Source: Sipunculus nudus
Lineage: Eukaryota; Annelida; Sipuncula; Golfingiida; Sipunculidae
NCBI GenBank assembly: GCA_026874595.1
Contig: CM049314.1
Span: forward strand, 65,260,800 to 65,324,799
Length of the DNA: 64,000 nt
Direction: 5' to 3'
The notes beneath the pieces were generated by a model. The model saw only the letters and a list, made by a program, of their open reading frames with translations. It had not been told where the DNA came from and did not search any database. The position numbers and the translations under genes were made by a program. Positions 13,601 to 27,300 of the stretch are shown here, in pieces (the stretch's first letter is position 1; each line of letters opens with the position of its first letter).

Positions 13601-16600
13601 TTGACAGAGCTCTGTCAAACAGAACACGTGTAGTCTGTGTATACTACCAGTACCCATGTCGTCATGTTTTCCGGGATATTTTATTATACGAAGGAGACAG
13701 TATAAAAAGTTTCTAGGCTATAGGTTGCGGGAGCCATTCCTCCGACTACCGAGTGAACAATAATGTCTTACCTGGCACATACTTTGTATGGGACAAATAA
13801 TCCAATATATATTGCAACACAGTTCATATATGACTACGATATATATAGTAAACAATGGTCAGGTGATACCAGTTGATGACGTCAGTCAATACGACGTCAT
13901 GCGTCTTGGCCTTTTATGACGTCATTATTACGTTATAATCAGCTCTCGCTACCATGGGCATAGAAGTCCATATGTGTAGTAGCCTTTTGGGGGCTCTTTA
14001 TAATAATAAGTTAAAAGGGCGGAGCATTTGGGCTGTAGTGGATAGGTCAATTCCAAACACTATATATCAGATATTTTTTTTTGTAGACACCTGATGGCTG
14101 ACACATTCGACCTGATCTCTGTGGTCGATGTCTTGGACAGCAGGGACACCATGAACCTTGACCTCTTGACCCGACCTGACCTTGGTGTGACCTTTACCAA
14201 ACTTCACTGTTGGAGACTAACTCAGTTTAGTAAATGTGTCTTCATGGATGCTGACACACTGGTAAGTAGATTTATTAGTAAAGATATATCATACATTAGA
14301 ACATGAAAATATCATAGGATTATCACTTCATATGGTTCATAAATTTAACAAAAGCAAACTGAAACATAGTTTACTGGTGCCTCGGAGAATATGTGTCAAT
14401 TAAATATTCTTTGTACTGGTTTTAGGGAAATGCACTGTTTACCAAACATTCCTTCCTCAGGGGATACACCAAAGTGTTGCTTACTTAAGCTAAGATTCCT
14501 TATGTACGGAATATGGAATGCGTGTTGAGAAATTTCATATGCACCAGCTAGGCAGCATGCATGTTTTCTATGTGTTACCCCTGGATACCATACAGTACCG
14601 GAAAATTGCTACATGTAGCAATTTGTTTGCTGGATCCACATTCTGCATGCCGGATCTGTGCCGGATCTGCATTCCCTACGTAAGGAATCTTAGCTTAAAC
14701 AATCTTTCTACAGGTCCTACAGGAGGTGCTGTTCACCAAACATTCCTTCTTCAGGTCTTATAAGAGTTATTCCTGTTGTGTTAACTTAACATTCCGTCTG
14801 CAGGTGCTACAGAAAATTCTAACAAAACCGTCCTTCTACAAGTGCTACAGAACATTTTATTAACAAGACAATCCTTCTACAAGTGCTACAGAATGTGTTG
14901 ATAACTGAACATTCCATCAACAGGTGCTACAGAACATTGATGAACTGTTTGACCGTGAGGAGCTCTCGGCAGCTCCCGATGCTGGCTGGCCAGATTGCTT
15001 CAACTCTGGAGTATTTGTTTATGTACCCTCTGAAACTACTTACAAGTCCCTACTGGAATTTGCTGTTTCTCAAGGAAGTTTCGATGGTAAGTACCAAATT
15101 GGTTTGAGTGTGTGGTGGTAATGATTAGGGCACTGGACTTGTAACCAAAAGGTTGTGGGTTTGTGTCCAGTTCTGACGCCTTCTGTGCTAAGACTCCTAG
15201 CCAAAGTCTTTACCACAAGGGTGTGCTCTCTCCACCTAGGAGTGTATGGGTACTGGTCACGGGCGGCAGGAAAATGTAAAACCAATAACCTTCTAGCGCC
15301 TGTAATGGATGCTTTGGTTGGATGTTCCCTAGGGCTCTGAGGAAAAACAACAAGAGTGAACAGGCTGGAAAGACCAGGAAGGCAAAGTGTAAAGCCAGAT
15401 GAGACTGACATTGTTGGTGATGTTAGACCATAAATCCTCCTTTGTGACACCTAAACTACATAAACACCAGGCAATGTGGATTCCCCATCATGATGGTTTT
15501 GTCTCTTTGATTTGTGAGCAGAACATTACATGAAAAACAGAAATATACATTGGACAATAGCATGTTATACAAAACCTTAAAGTCAGAATTGGCTACATTA
15601 TGCTTTATGAGGCTTATATAAGGAAATTATAAACATTTGAACATATTATCCAGCTGACATGTATGTAGCATGATAGAGTAATGGCTCAGGTGCCAGACTT
15701 GTTACTGTATGATTGTGGGTTCTTTCCTCCTTCAGACTGCTTTTCGTACTAATACTTCAGCCAAAATCTTTACAACAAGGGTGGGCTTTCTTCGCCCAAG
15801 AGCATGGCTGTCAAGAAAACATCTTTGATGCTTGAACTCTCTTATGGACGCTCAGTTCTGAAGGTCAAAGCATTTGATGGGATGTGTTAATTTCTGGCTT
15901 TCAGACCAAGAGGATAAATGTTTGGCCTCTTAGCAGTCAGTGACCATTGCCGACTGCCTCAAACAAACTGATATGTTGTGTAAATACTGCACTGACAAAA
16001 GACCCTTACAATTCACAATAATATAAAAATCATATGATATCACCATTTCTAATCATTAAGACATATAGTATACCAAAATTTAAAGTTTATATATTAAACC
16101 GTTCAAAATATGACATGTGTTATCTCCCGTTTGGGATGGGACTCTCAAACATTTTTCCTTGAGTATCCAAGACACCACAGATTTTCTTTATATTGAATGT
16201 CAAATGAATGACCTGCTTTCACCTGTTAGGATGGCTTGTATCCTCCAAATTTTAAAAGGGGCCCAGATATATATACAAAAATGAAGAGCCAAAAATATAG
16301 ACCAAAAAGGCAAAGTGTAAATATGGAGGAAAACTACATTATCAGTCCGAGGGTAATTTACTTTGATTCACATCGCTGAATAATTATTTCAGTGTAAGTG
16401 CTAATTAGTTGCATGTTTTGATAAGCTTTTACTGATATTCAAGATTCAGATGATAAGGAAGTCCATTCAGGAAAATTAATAGATTTGAGGAAGCCATTAT
16501 AATTTAAAAAAACTTTGGATACCAAGACTTTTTAGCTCAGCTGACTATAAGTCATCTGAGCTATAGTCGTGGTCCATTGTCCATCGTCCGTCCGTCTGTC

Positions 16601-19600
16601 TGTCCGTCGTGCCGTCCGTCTGTCCGTCCGTCTGGATGTCCATCTGTAAGACTGGCACGTTTCGACACCGTTCGACCTACGAATCTGAAATTCGGCATAC
16701 AGTTAGATGTCCCCAAAATCTCCTACCATGCCAAAAATTGGGTCAATATGACTTTGTTCCTTCGAGATATTAAGGAAAAACCTCAATTTTTTATTAGAAA
16801 TCTATTTTCACACTTCAGGACTGCCTAATATCAAAACCACTCCTCTGGTTTTCTTCATTTTTACCATAAATATTCCTCTATATGGTTCCTATGTACATGC
16901 CAGAAATTAAGTCAGTATTATTTAATTTAAAAAAGTTACGGGCCCAAATATAATGGACTTTGTAAAAAAATGAGGAAAGATATTTTGTCACTTAAGACCA
17001 AAAGTAGGAATTTTTTTCAGTAATACTACTTTAAATAATCAAAATTGAATTGTATACCAAAAATTAGATCAAAATCTGTTAAATTTTTTTAAATATTGGC
17101 AAAAATATAAAATTGGTACCTTAAATTTTGCCCAAGTTTGACCATGGCACGTTTTTTTCCTGTAACTGCTGTGGATTTAATTTTCAAAGCATGTTTTTGT
17201 TAACATTTCAACTGTTAAAACAAAAAATTTGAAACCAGTTGATCAAAAACTGTAGATTTTATTCAAGTTTTAAAGCACCATGTCATATATTGTTTACACC
17301 AAGCTAGTGTTATGCAGTTTACTAGAGCTCAGCTCCCCAGCTTCAGCTCTAAGTTCCTTAAATTTTGCATACAGTTAGATGTCCCCCAAATCCTCTACCA
17401 TACTAAAAGTTTGGTCACTAGGACTGCATTCCTTCGAGATATTCAGAAAAAACTTCATTTTTCCATTAATCCCCATTGTTACACTTTAAGATTGCCTAAT
17501 ATCAAAACCACTGATCTGACTTTGATAATATATAATATACATATTTTTCTATACATTCGCTATGCATATGCCAGAAATGATGTCAGTATCGTGTAATTGT
17601 TTTAAGTTCTAGGCCCAACCATAATGCACTTTGTAAAAAATCAAGAAATATATTTACTCTCTTAACATGAAAATTGCTGAAGGTAGACATTTTTTGCCAG
17701 GGATATAACATTATTTAATCAAGATTAAATTGTATTCCCAAAATTAGTTCTGAATTTTTCAAATTTTATAAGTTATTAGCATAAATATAAAATCAGTACC
17801 TTAAATTTTGCCCAACTTTGGCCATGGCATGTTTTTTCCCTGTAAGCACTGTTGATTTAATTTTCATATCTTGCACTGGTAAGGATTTAAGCTTCTAAAT
17901 TTTGAAGTTATAAAAGGAATTGGTCAAAAACTAGCTTTTATGAAAGTTTTTATGAGACCATATCACACCTTGGCTGTACTGAAGCCCCTCTTTTATGTCC
18001 CCACATTGACCTTTCAGGCCAATTATGCATGCTTGAAGCGAGGCACTCTGCAGCCAGCCAGCTCTTGGGTGGCTTCAACTGGATCTAACTGTCCAACCCC
18101 CTCCACTAGTATTTGTTTAGGCCATAAACATAACAATAAACTTTTTTTTTAATATTTGGTTTATGATAAGAACTTAAAAAAATAAATGGAAAAGGAATTT
18201 ATAGTTAATGAGTTACAGGGGATTACCTTGCAATTACTGATCATTTATGGATCTTCCATGGATGGCCAAAATTGTATTTCAAATAACACCATGCAGTCAC
18301 CATTGGGTATTTTTCATTTCAACAATAAAAATGAAAAATTAATAATTAAAATAAATTGTTGTTTACTATAAGGGGTTATATGAAGCAAGATAATGATAGA
18401 CAAGGATGCAGTTGATTATATTAAATTAATCTAAATTTCCAGGTCTTTTCCAGGTCTTTAACTTGTTGGTTTATATTAATTGTATCGCCAGACATAGTCT
18501 GGAGAAACTATGGTTTAGGCACGGTCGCGCCGCCGCCGCCGCAGAGATTTCTTTTGGACACAATAACTCAAAAAATATTTCACGGATCTATACCAAACTT
18601 GGTATATGTATAGATATGGGTGAGAGGACGACGCCTATTTAAAATGAGGTCATGACCTCAACTAGGAGAGTGACCTTGACCTTGAATAGGTTCAATTTTG
18701 GGGAAAATCACACAAATTCTTAAATATATCAAGAAAACTTGCATGGATTGATCCCAAAATCAAATTGATCGAAGATCATGGATAGGGTTGTCATGTTCCA
18801 GAAACTGGTGGTGCCACCTATTATTCTTTACTTGTTTTCATGCCGTTTAATATCCCCAAAGTTGCTACTTGACAGCACTGTGAGCATTATAAGTCAAAAA
18901 CTAATGGACAGATTTCTTTCATATTATGCAAATACATAGATATGGGTTATGGGATGATGTTTATTTAAATTGGGGTCATGACCTTTCCTATGAGAGTGGC
19001 CTTGACCTTGAATATTGCCATATATGGTGAAAATCACACAAAATCATTAATTTCTCAATAAGGGATGCATGCATTGGTCCAAAAATCAACTTGACCGAAG
19101 ATCTTGGATAGTAATGTCATGTACCGGAAACAGGTGGCACCACCTGTTATTCTTTTACTTGTTTTCGTGCCGTTTAATACCCCATCATTGCCACTTAACA
19201 GTACATTTATCAGTACTTTGAGCATTATAAGTCAAAAACTAATGGACAAATTTCTTTCATATTATGCATATACATAGACATGGGTTATGGGATGATGTAT
19301 ATACAAATTGGGGTCATGACCTTTCCTATTAAAGTGGCCTTGACCTTGAATATTGCCATATATGGTGAAAATTACACAAAATCATTAATATCTCAATAAG
19401 GGATGCATGCATTGGTCCAAAAATCAACATGTTCGAAGATCTTGGAAAGTATTGTCATGTACCGGAAACAGGTGGTGCCACCTGTTATTCTTTTACTTGT
19501 TTTGTGCCGTTTAATACCCAATCATTGCCATTTATCAGTACTGTGAGCATTATAAGTCAAAAACTAATGGACAAATTTCTTTCATATTATAGTGGCCTTG

Positions 19601-21367
19601 ACCTTGAATATTGCCATATATGGTGAAAATCACACAAAATCATTAATTTCTCAATAAGGGATGCATGCATTGGTCCAAAGATCAACTTGACCAAAGATCT
19701 TGGATAGTAATGTCATGTACCGGAAACAGGTGGCGCCACCTGTTATTCTTTTACTTGTTTTTGTGCCGTTTAATACCCCATCATTGCCACTTAACAGTAC
19801 ATTTATAACCTGTGAGCATTATAAGTCAAAAACTAATGGACAGATTTCTTTCATATTATGCATATACATAGACATGGGTTATGGGATGATGTATATATAA
19901 ATTGGGGTCATGACCTTTCCTATTAGAGTGGCCTTGACCTTGAACATTGCCATATATGGTGAAAATTACACAAAATCATTAATATCTCAATAAGGGATGC
20001 ATGCATTGGTCCAAAAATCAACATGTTCGAAGATCTTGGAAAGTATTGTCATGTACCGGAAACAGGTGGCGCCACCTGTTATTCTTTTACTTGTTTTGTG
20101 CCGTTTAATACCCAATCATTGCCATTCATCAGTACTGTGAGCATTATAAGTCAAAAACTAATGGACAAATTTCTTTCATATTATGCATATACATGGATAT
20201 GGGTTATAGGATAATGTTTATTTGAATAGGGGTCATGACTTTTCCAATGAGTGGCCTTGACCTTGAATATTGCCATATATGGTGAAAATCACACGAAATC
20301 ATTAATATCTCAATAAGGGATGCATTGATTGGTCCAAAAATCAACTTGACCGAAGAACTGGATAGTGTTGTCATGTTCGGGAAACAGGTGGTGCCACCTG
20401 TTATTCTTTTACATGTTTTCGTGCCGTTTAATACCCCATCATTGCCACTTCACAGTATTGTGAGCATTATAAGTCAAAAACTAATGGACAGATTTCTTGC
20501 ATATACATAGACATGGGTTAGGGGATGATGTATATTGAAATTTGGATCATGACCTTTTCTATGAGAATGACCTTTTCTATGAGTGTGGTCTGATATTAAT
20601 TGTTGCTGAAGATGGGGGGCCTATTCTTTAAAGGGGGGGGGGGATTAATTGTCTGGGGATACTATGGCACCTGCGGTGCCAAGAAATATCTAGTTACAAA
20701 ATTAAAATAATAAATAAATATGTCAAAAATTTAAAATATTACTCAGACAAGTATTCATTAAAGATTTAATTTGTTTTAATTATAACTCATGGTTGTATCA
20801 GTTGTTACATGAGACTGGCTAAATAATCAAAATATATATTGCTGGTCCTTTATTTCAGTTCATAAAATTAAACATTCCCAACTCAAGTTTGCTCCTGGTA
20901 TGATATATTGGGTGTTTTGATCCTTGGATTAATTTTAACACATGTATTAGTTTTATAGCTAAGAATACTTTTCTTTTTTTCCTGATACCATTTAAAAAAA
21001 TATAAATATTCAAATTTTTCCTGTTAGTGCTGTGGATATAGTTTTCACAGCATGTACACATTAACATTTCATCTGTTAAAATCTGAAATTTGAAACCAAT
21101 TGATCAAAAACTGTAGATTTTATTCAAGTTTCCAGGTACCATGTCTTCATTGTTTGCATCAGATCAGTATAAATGCAGTGTACTGGGCAGTTACATAACA
21201 CCTTCAGGTCTGACCTACTGGCACTGTGAGTGTTTGGGTCAGGCTGGGTCAGGCAGTAATTACCAGAGAGCCTCTTTTTCTCTCTCTCTCTGGCAGTCTA
21301 GGTCTCTCTTTCTCTCTCTTTCTCTCCTCTGCTTTTTCTCTTTCTTTCTCCATCTTTCTTTCTCTCT

Positions 21368-21398
<31 letters not shown>

Positions 21399-24300
21399 CC
21401 TAATTGCCTCCCTTGCTCCCTCCATCCCATTCTGTTGACAGGTACTATAAACTAGATACATTAGCTATAAATGTTGATGCAATTTAGAAATGTGAATCAA
21501 CTGAAATATTCACAATCACATGTATGTTATACTTTAAATTTATAGTAACATTCGGAAACTTGGATTAAAATTATGTAATGAAAAAAAGGAATAAATGCTA
21601 ATATTGTTAATTTTTTCTTGGCTCAGTAGAATGGGGAAAAAAATTATTTGCTTTGTTTCTCCATCTTTCTTTCTGTTTTAAATATTTAATGTTCATGAAT
21701 AAACTTTTTTTTTATAAGCACTGTTGAATTAAATTTCATATCCTGTATGTATACGCAAGGGTGTTGTAACTCTCACCATCCCCTTCTTCATCCCACTGAG
21801 GCTTTGCTCCTTGGCACTGTGAACAATAGTTCTATGGCTATAGCATAAAATTTGATAATTAAAGAAAATATCTACAGAGAGACAGAGGCAATGTAACTCT
21901 GATCATAACACAACACCCCTCCCCCCCCCCCCCCCCCCCCTATCAAGTCATTGCACCTGTGGAATGAGGACGTTATGGCAACTGTATACATATCATAAAA
22001 TTGATAAAAAAGGTTTACCAAATAAATTGGATCTCATCACACAAATGTGTAAACTGTTTAACTGTCAACAGCTTATCAAAAAGGTAACCAATGGAAAGGC
22101 ATGGTCAGGTCTCAAATATTATTTGCAACATTTTCTTCAATCATATAAACCAACCATGGCCCAGATTACCTCTTCCTCTCAAACATTATCTACATTTCAT
22201 CATATTTTTAAGATTTTAACCTTCCAGGTGGTTCAGTACTGTTGACCATTTGTCCATAGGTACCTATGTACATGCCAGAAATTGTCAATATTGTGTAATA
22301 TGTAGACGTGAGGGGCATCAAAAAAATTTGTCAAGACCGATCTTGTCAAGATATTATGTCATACAGTCACAAATTCATAAATCCCCTCATCAGTATAGTT
22401 AATCATAACCTTTTATCTGTCAAATTGAACTCTTGCAGTTTTCCATACACTATAGATCCTTCAACAAATAGCCTTATCATCATAATACCACTGCTTAGCA
22501 TACTGTCATTGCCTCATATTTGCTCAAATAAATTGCTTTTTTCGACCCCTCCCAAATAAATAAAAAAATAAACCACTATATTGTACTCCATATTAATCCA
22601 TCAGTCAGGTTATTTTATATATCATTTACTCACATATTACATTATATTCCTTTATAAAACCCAACATGAACATGATATTCTAAGCTGTATCTACTCAATA
22701 TAGTATCACAATGGTGATACATTTATAGTCCAATCATGATCAGCTGAGTGCCCTGACCCATGGGTCACTTGTTTAAACAAAATTGGATTGATGAAATTAG
22801 CAAAGGTTTGGTTCAGGTAGTGGTGAACTCGTGCTTGCTGTCTAAAGCAGTATTGTTTGTTATAACCTCAAGTGTGGACTTGCCTTGACAATGTTTAATG
22901 TGGGATCAGTGCTTTTTGGCTTATTTTTGTATTATCTTTATTAAACACATCAGATATCCGAATAGGCCTCCTTAAAATCTTACACAATGTGGGTCTCTGC
23001 AGTATCTCTAGGGTTCTCCTTGTAGTACATGTGGATCATAAATTTATAGGTTTAAAAAAAATGTTAAATTGTTAGATCAGCCTTCACCTCCCAGATGGCA
23101 GCAGGACCAGAGTCTGCAGTCTCAGACTGTCTTTTTGCATGTCCATCTCAAGATAACTCTGTATAAAAGTGCAAGGCACCAGGCAGTCTGCTTCCACCTG
23201 TAACAGAAGGATGTCAGTGCCAGACACTTCCTCGTCTGGCTTTCTCAGCTGTAAAAAGTAAGCTTTGTAACTAAGCTTAGACTAGCCCTCACCTGAGCAT
23301 CATCACTCAGTATGCTGTTCCTCGTGGCAGACACGAGCTAAGCATGTGCTGTGACTACGATAGCTACAAATATCAGGTTGTAGGATTTCTCCCTAAAATG
23401 AAAATAAGACCACGCAGGAATCTGGTTTCAAATTACCAGTAGCCCAAAAGGTCTGTACTGTAGCCCAAAAGAGCTGTTATAATTACGCCAAAACTCACTG
23501 TGCTGCTAATTTTTGGGTAGTGTAAGTACGGTAGTTAAAGGTATACTTTGAATTTCACTGAAAGTTTCACATTGTTAGACATATTACCCCCTTAGTGTGC
23601 TGGAGTCAACTGGTTGAAGTGCCATGGTCAAAGGCGCAGAAGTTTTGGTCACTATTGAGAGTTCCGTGTGTGTAGAACTAGTGGCATGCCCATACATCAA
23701 TTTTATTAGTCTGTTTTTCATATCCTATTAAATTGGTTTCATCTTAGCATAATAGATCACAAACTTTTATGTACCGGTATGTACATACAAAGAAGTCATG
23801 TTATCCAAAAAAAAACCTGTGAAACATATATAAGAAAATATATATATGTATATATATGTAAATGCACATTTGCAACTCACATTATCATTTCCTTTCTCAT
23901 TTCATTTAGCCAACCCAGACAAAATTACTCTTTCAAACTGTTTTTGGCCCATTTCTCACATCAATATTTTAGTCAATTACACCATCTTAGAGGGATATAA
24001 GCATAAGCATAATTATTTATATATGCATGAAAAGGTTCGTGACTCAGGCTGCACAAATTAATACTGGAACTGGATCTCAGAGTTAGACTTGGCTGCTGAA
24101 TAGATATCAATTCCGAAAATGTATATAGTAGGGATATTGTTAATGGCACAGTAGTTGAACATCAAAATTTTATATAAGATCCTCTTTTTTTTATTGGCAA
24201 CCAGTGTAGTGATTGTAATACTGGAGTAATGTGTTCACTGCACTGAAGGGAGACCATATAAGATGATATTTCTGACCAGCCATATTAAGGTACACAGTGT

Positions 24301-27300
24301 TTGGGGGGGGGGGGGGGGCTTCCAGTAATATCTTTGTGATTGCAGACATTTTTATTTGAATATTTTATTTAGTTGATCAAAGATCAACAGATAAATTACT
24401 AATTTTCAGGGTTCCCGTGGGGCCTTAAAAAGTCTTATATCTGATTTAGCATTTCTAAGTCCTTGAAAAGGTCTTAAAAATGCCAGAAATCCTGACAAAG
24501 GTCTTAAAAGGTTTTAAATTTGATTTTATCCATCCTGATATAATGGATGTGCAGAAATAGTTCAGTGATGGAATGTAAGCTTCAGATAGTTTATGAGAAG
24601 TTGCTGCAGTTACTTGTCAAAGAATGATTTCTCCAATATGTAGTGATTACCATTTGGGATCTTCAGAAGTTCTAGGGCAATTAAAGAATTCTGTGCATAA
24701 AAGGGTCTTAAATTTTCTGTCAGCTGGTCTTAAAAAGTCTTAAAAAGATCTTAAATTTGCTTTGCCAAGAGGTGCAGGAACCCTGATTATACATGAGGAT
24801 CTTGGAAGAGAAATATGATGAAGCTGTCGTTTATATTTCATTGATACTGTATTTATGTAAGACAGGTGTGACCACTGAAGGTCTAAGGTAAACGTTTTCT
24901 CCGGTATGTTAATCACGCCACTTGTCTCAGGCGTAATGCACAAAACCTCTTGCGTAAATTATACACAGTGACTCAATTAGCCCCATACCACCTGTGAATG
25001 TGTGCGTGGGAACTCAAAAAAGAAGCCTGAAGATGTATGTTACTGACACTCCCTGACAGGTGTAATCTTTACCTCCGACCTCTCAGCTGGGAAATAGATC
25101 TGTACCTTGCTCCAATATTCTTGCAGTGTTCTACTGCTTGAGACAGGTACCTGCTTATCTATTAATAATATAAAATATATGTTATAAGACAGATATATAC
25201 ATATATTATATGCATGTATCTGTCTGAAATTATGATAGCAACTGTAACTAATTCCAGAGAATCCCAGAAAGTAAGAGAGGAATGAAGACTAGTAACATAT
25301 GATGCACACGGTTTGCATTCACAATGTGCTTCTGGTAGACATTCCATGAAAACCTTGCACAGTACTGTCACAATAACCATTAAAAGTGCTTTGTAAGCAT
25401 AACAAGTTCTTTTTAGCCCGGCTGACTTGGGTCTTGGTTCTCTCTTTTAATCATCCGATAGTACAGCCATCCAGCTATCTGGCTAATGCACAAACCATAA
25501 CCACAAACCTATAAGTTTATATTTACATTCAGACAGGCTGTTTTTAAATCTACGTGGCAATATGAAATTAGTCTGCAGTGACCCATGTGCTTTAAGCACT
25601 GATAAAAAAACACATGATTTTCAGCCCTTCAAAAAAACGGACATTTCTTGGTGTTCATAGGTGTTGAACAGGTTTTTGAATTGGACATTTCTCAATAATA
25701 TAAGATTTTATGCTTCCATATTTTGATACCAGGAATCCAATAAAATGAAGCAGTAAAAAAATCCTATTTGTAATTCTATGAATATAAAGAAGTTTGGCTT
25801 TTGAAATATTCTGAGTAATTAAAAATTACCACTTGAGTTGGTCACCTGAGCGCCACCTGTTACTCTTTCCTTGTTTTAGTGCCATTTAATACCCCCATTA
25901 TTTCCACTTTACAGTACTGTGAGCATTATAAGTCAAAAACTAATAGACAGATTTCTTTCATATAATGCATATATATAGACATGGGTTATAGGAGGATGTA
26001 TATCTAAATTGGGGTCATGACCTTCCTATGAGAGTGCCCTTGACCTTGAATATTGCCATATTTGGTGAAAATCGCACAAAATCATAAATATCTCAATAAG
26101 GGATTGGTCTAACAATCTAATTGACCGAAGATCTTGGATAGCTTTGTCTTCTGCTGAAGACAGGTGGCCCCACTTTCAGTCCTTTTCTTGTTTTCGGCCC
26201 TTTTAATACCCCATCATTGCCACTTGACAGCACTGTGAGCATAATAAGTCTAAAACTAATGGACTGATTGGGCTGAAATTGTGCATGTCCATTGATCTTG
26301 GATACCTCCATCTTGTATTCAAGACTGGTGGCGCTATCTGCAATTGTTATTGTGTTGCGTCCATCGGTAAGTTTGCTCTTGGTGAAAATTGCTCATATAT
26401 CTCCTGATGATTCAAGGGATTGGTCTGAAATTTGGCATGTCCATCCATCTTGGAAAGCTTTCTGGTAAAAAAGAAAACAGGTGGCGCCACCTACCTTTCA
26501 GTTTCCATAAAATAGATTAATGCTCTTTTCTGTGGAGTTATTTTCCCTGTTGGCCGTAAATTGTACATATCCGTAGATCTTGGACTCGATCTTGTACTCA
26601 AGACTGGTGGCACCATCTGCAATCCTTTAGGTGTGGCCTCCATCTGTACATGTGCTTTGGGTGAAAATTGCTCATATTTCTGGAGTTGTTCAAGGTATTG
26701 GTCTGAAATTTTGCATGTCCATCCATCTTGGAAAGTTTTCTTGTAAATTAAACAGGTGGCGCCACCAACCATCCCCTTTCCATAAAATAGATTAATGCTC
26801 TTTTTTGAGGAGTGATTTTCTCTATTGGCCTGAAAATGTGCATATCCATAGATCTTGGACTGCTCGATCTTGTACTCAAGACTGGTGGCACCATCTGCAA
26901 TCGTTTTGGCGTGGTGTCTATCTCTGCATGTGCTTTGGGTATTAATTGCTCATATCTCCGGAGTGGTTCAAGGTACTGGTCTGAAACATGGCATGTCTAT
27001 CCATCTTGGAAAGTTTTCTGATAAACAAGACAGGTGGCCCCACCTATCTTCCCATTGAAAAAATAGATTAATGCTCTTTTCTATGGAATGATTTGCCCTA
27101 TTGGCCTTAAATTGTGTAATCCATAGATCTTGGACTCCTCCATCTTGTACTCAAGACTGGTGTTGCCATCTGCAATTATTTTACTGTTGCATCCTTCTGT
27201 ACATGTGCTTTGGGTGAAAATTGCTCATATCTCTGGTGTGGTTCAAGGTATTGGTCTGAATTTGGCATGTCTATCCATATTGGAAAATTTTCTGGTAACC

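Larger units (their letters stand above)
16531..22772 (+). mobile_element. Helitron-like family A element, long, carrying nested family B
   Basis: The 5' end TTTAGCTCAGCTGACTATAA then GTCATCTGAGCTATAG forms a 13-bp stem with one mismatch, followed by a TCCGTCCGTCTG simple repeat. The 3' end is CAGCTGAGTGCCCTGACCC then ATGGGTCACTTGT|TT. The core has about 660-bp units (17,160-17,300 closely matches 20,970-21,140). A 2.2 kb family B element (18,481-20,694) interrupts it. End pairing is inferred. Confidence 0.65.

Noticed and set aside
13860-13925. Cluster of TGACGTCA-like sites as a promoter
   Set aside because: It lies in the middle of intron 2 just before exon b; no TATA box, initiator or first exon could be matched, so it is mentioned only as motif content.
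15119-15175. Possible functional tRNA gene
   Set aside because: A and B boxes are degenerate, no clover-leaf can be closed, and a SINE body follows; similar degenerate copies occur at 15,660 and 41,835.
15070-15450. 126-codon minus-strand frame
   Set aside because: It lies over a tRNA-derived SINE and overlaps exon c antisense; no domain.
21141-21461. Open frames on both strands (Ser/Leu and Arg/Glu runs)
   Set aside because: They come from the CT microsatellite and have no independent support.
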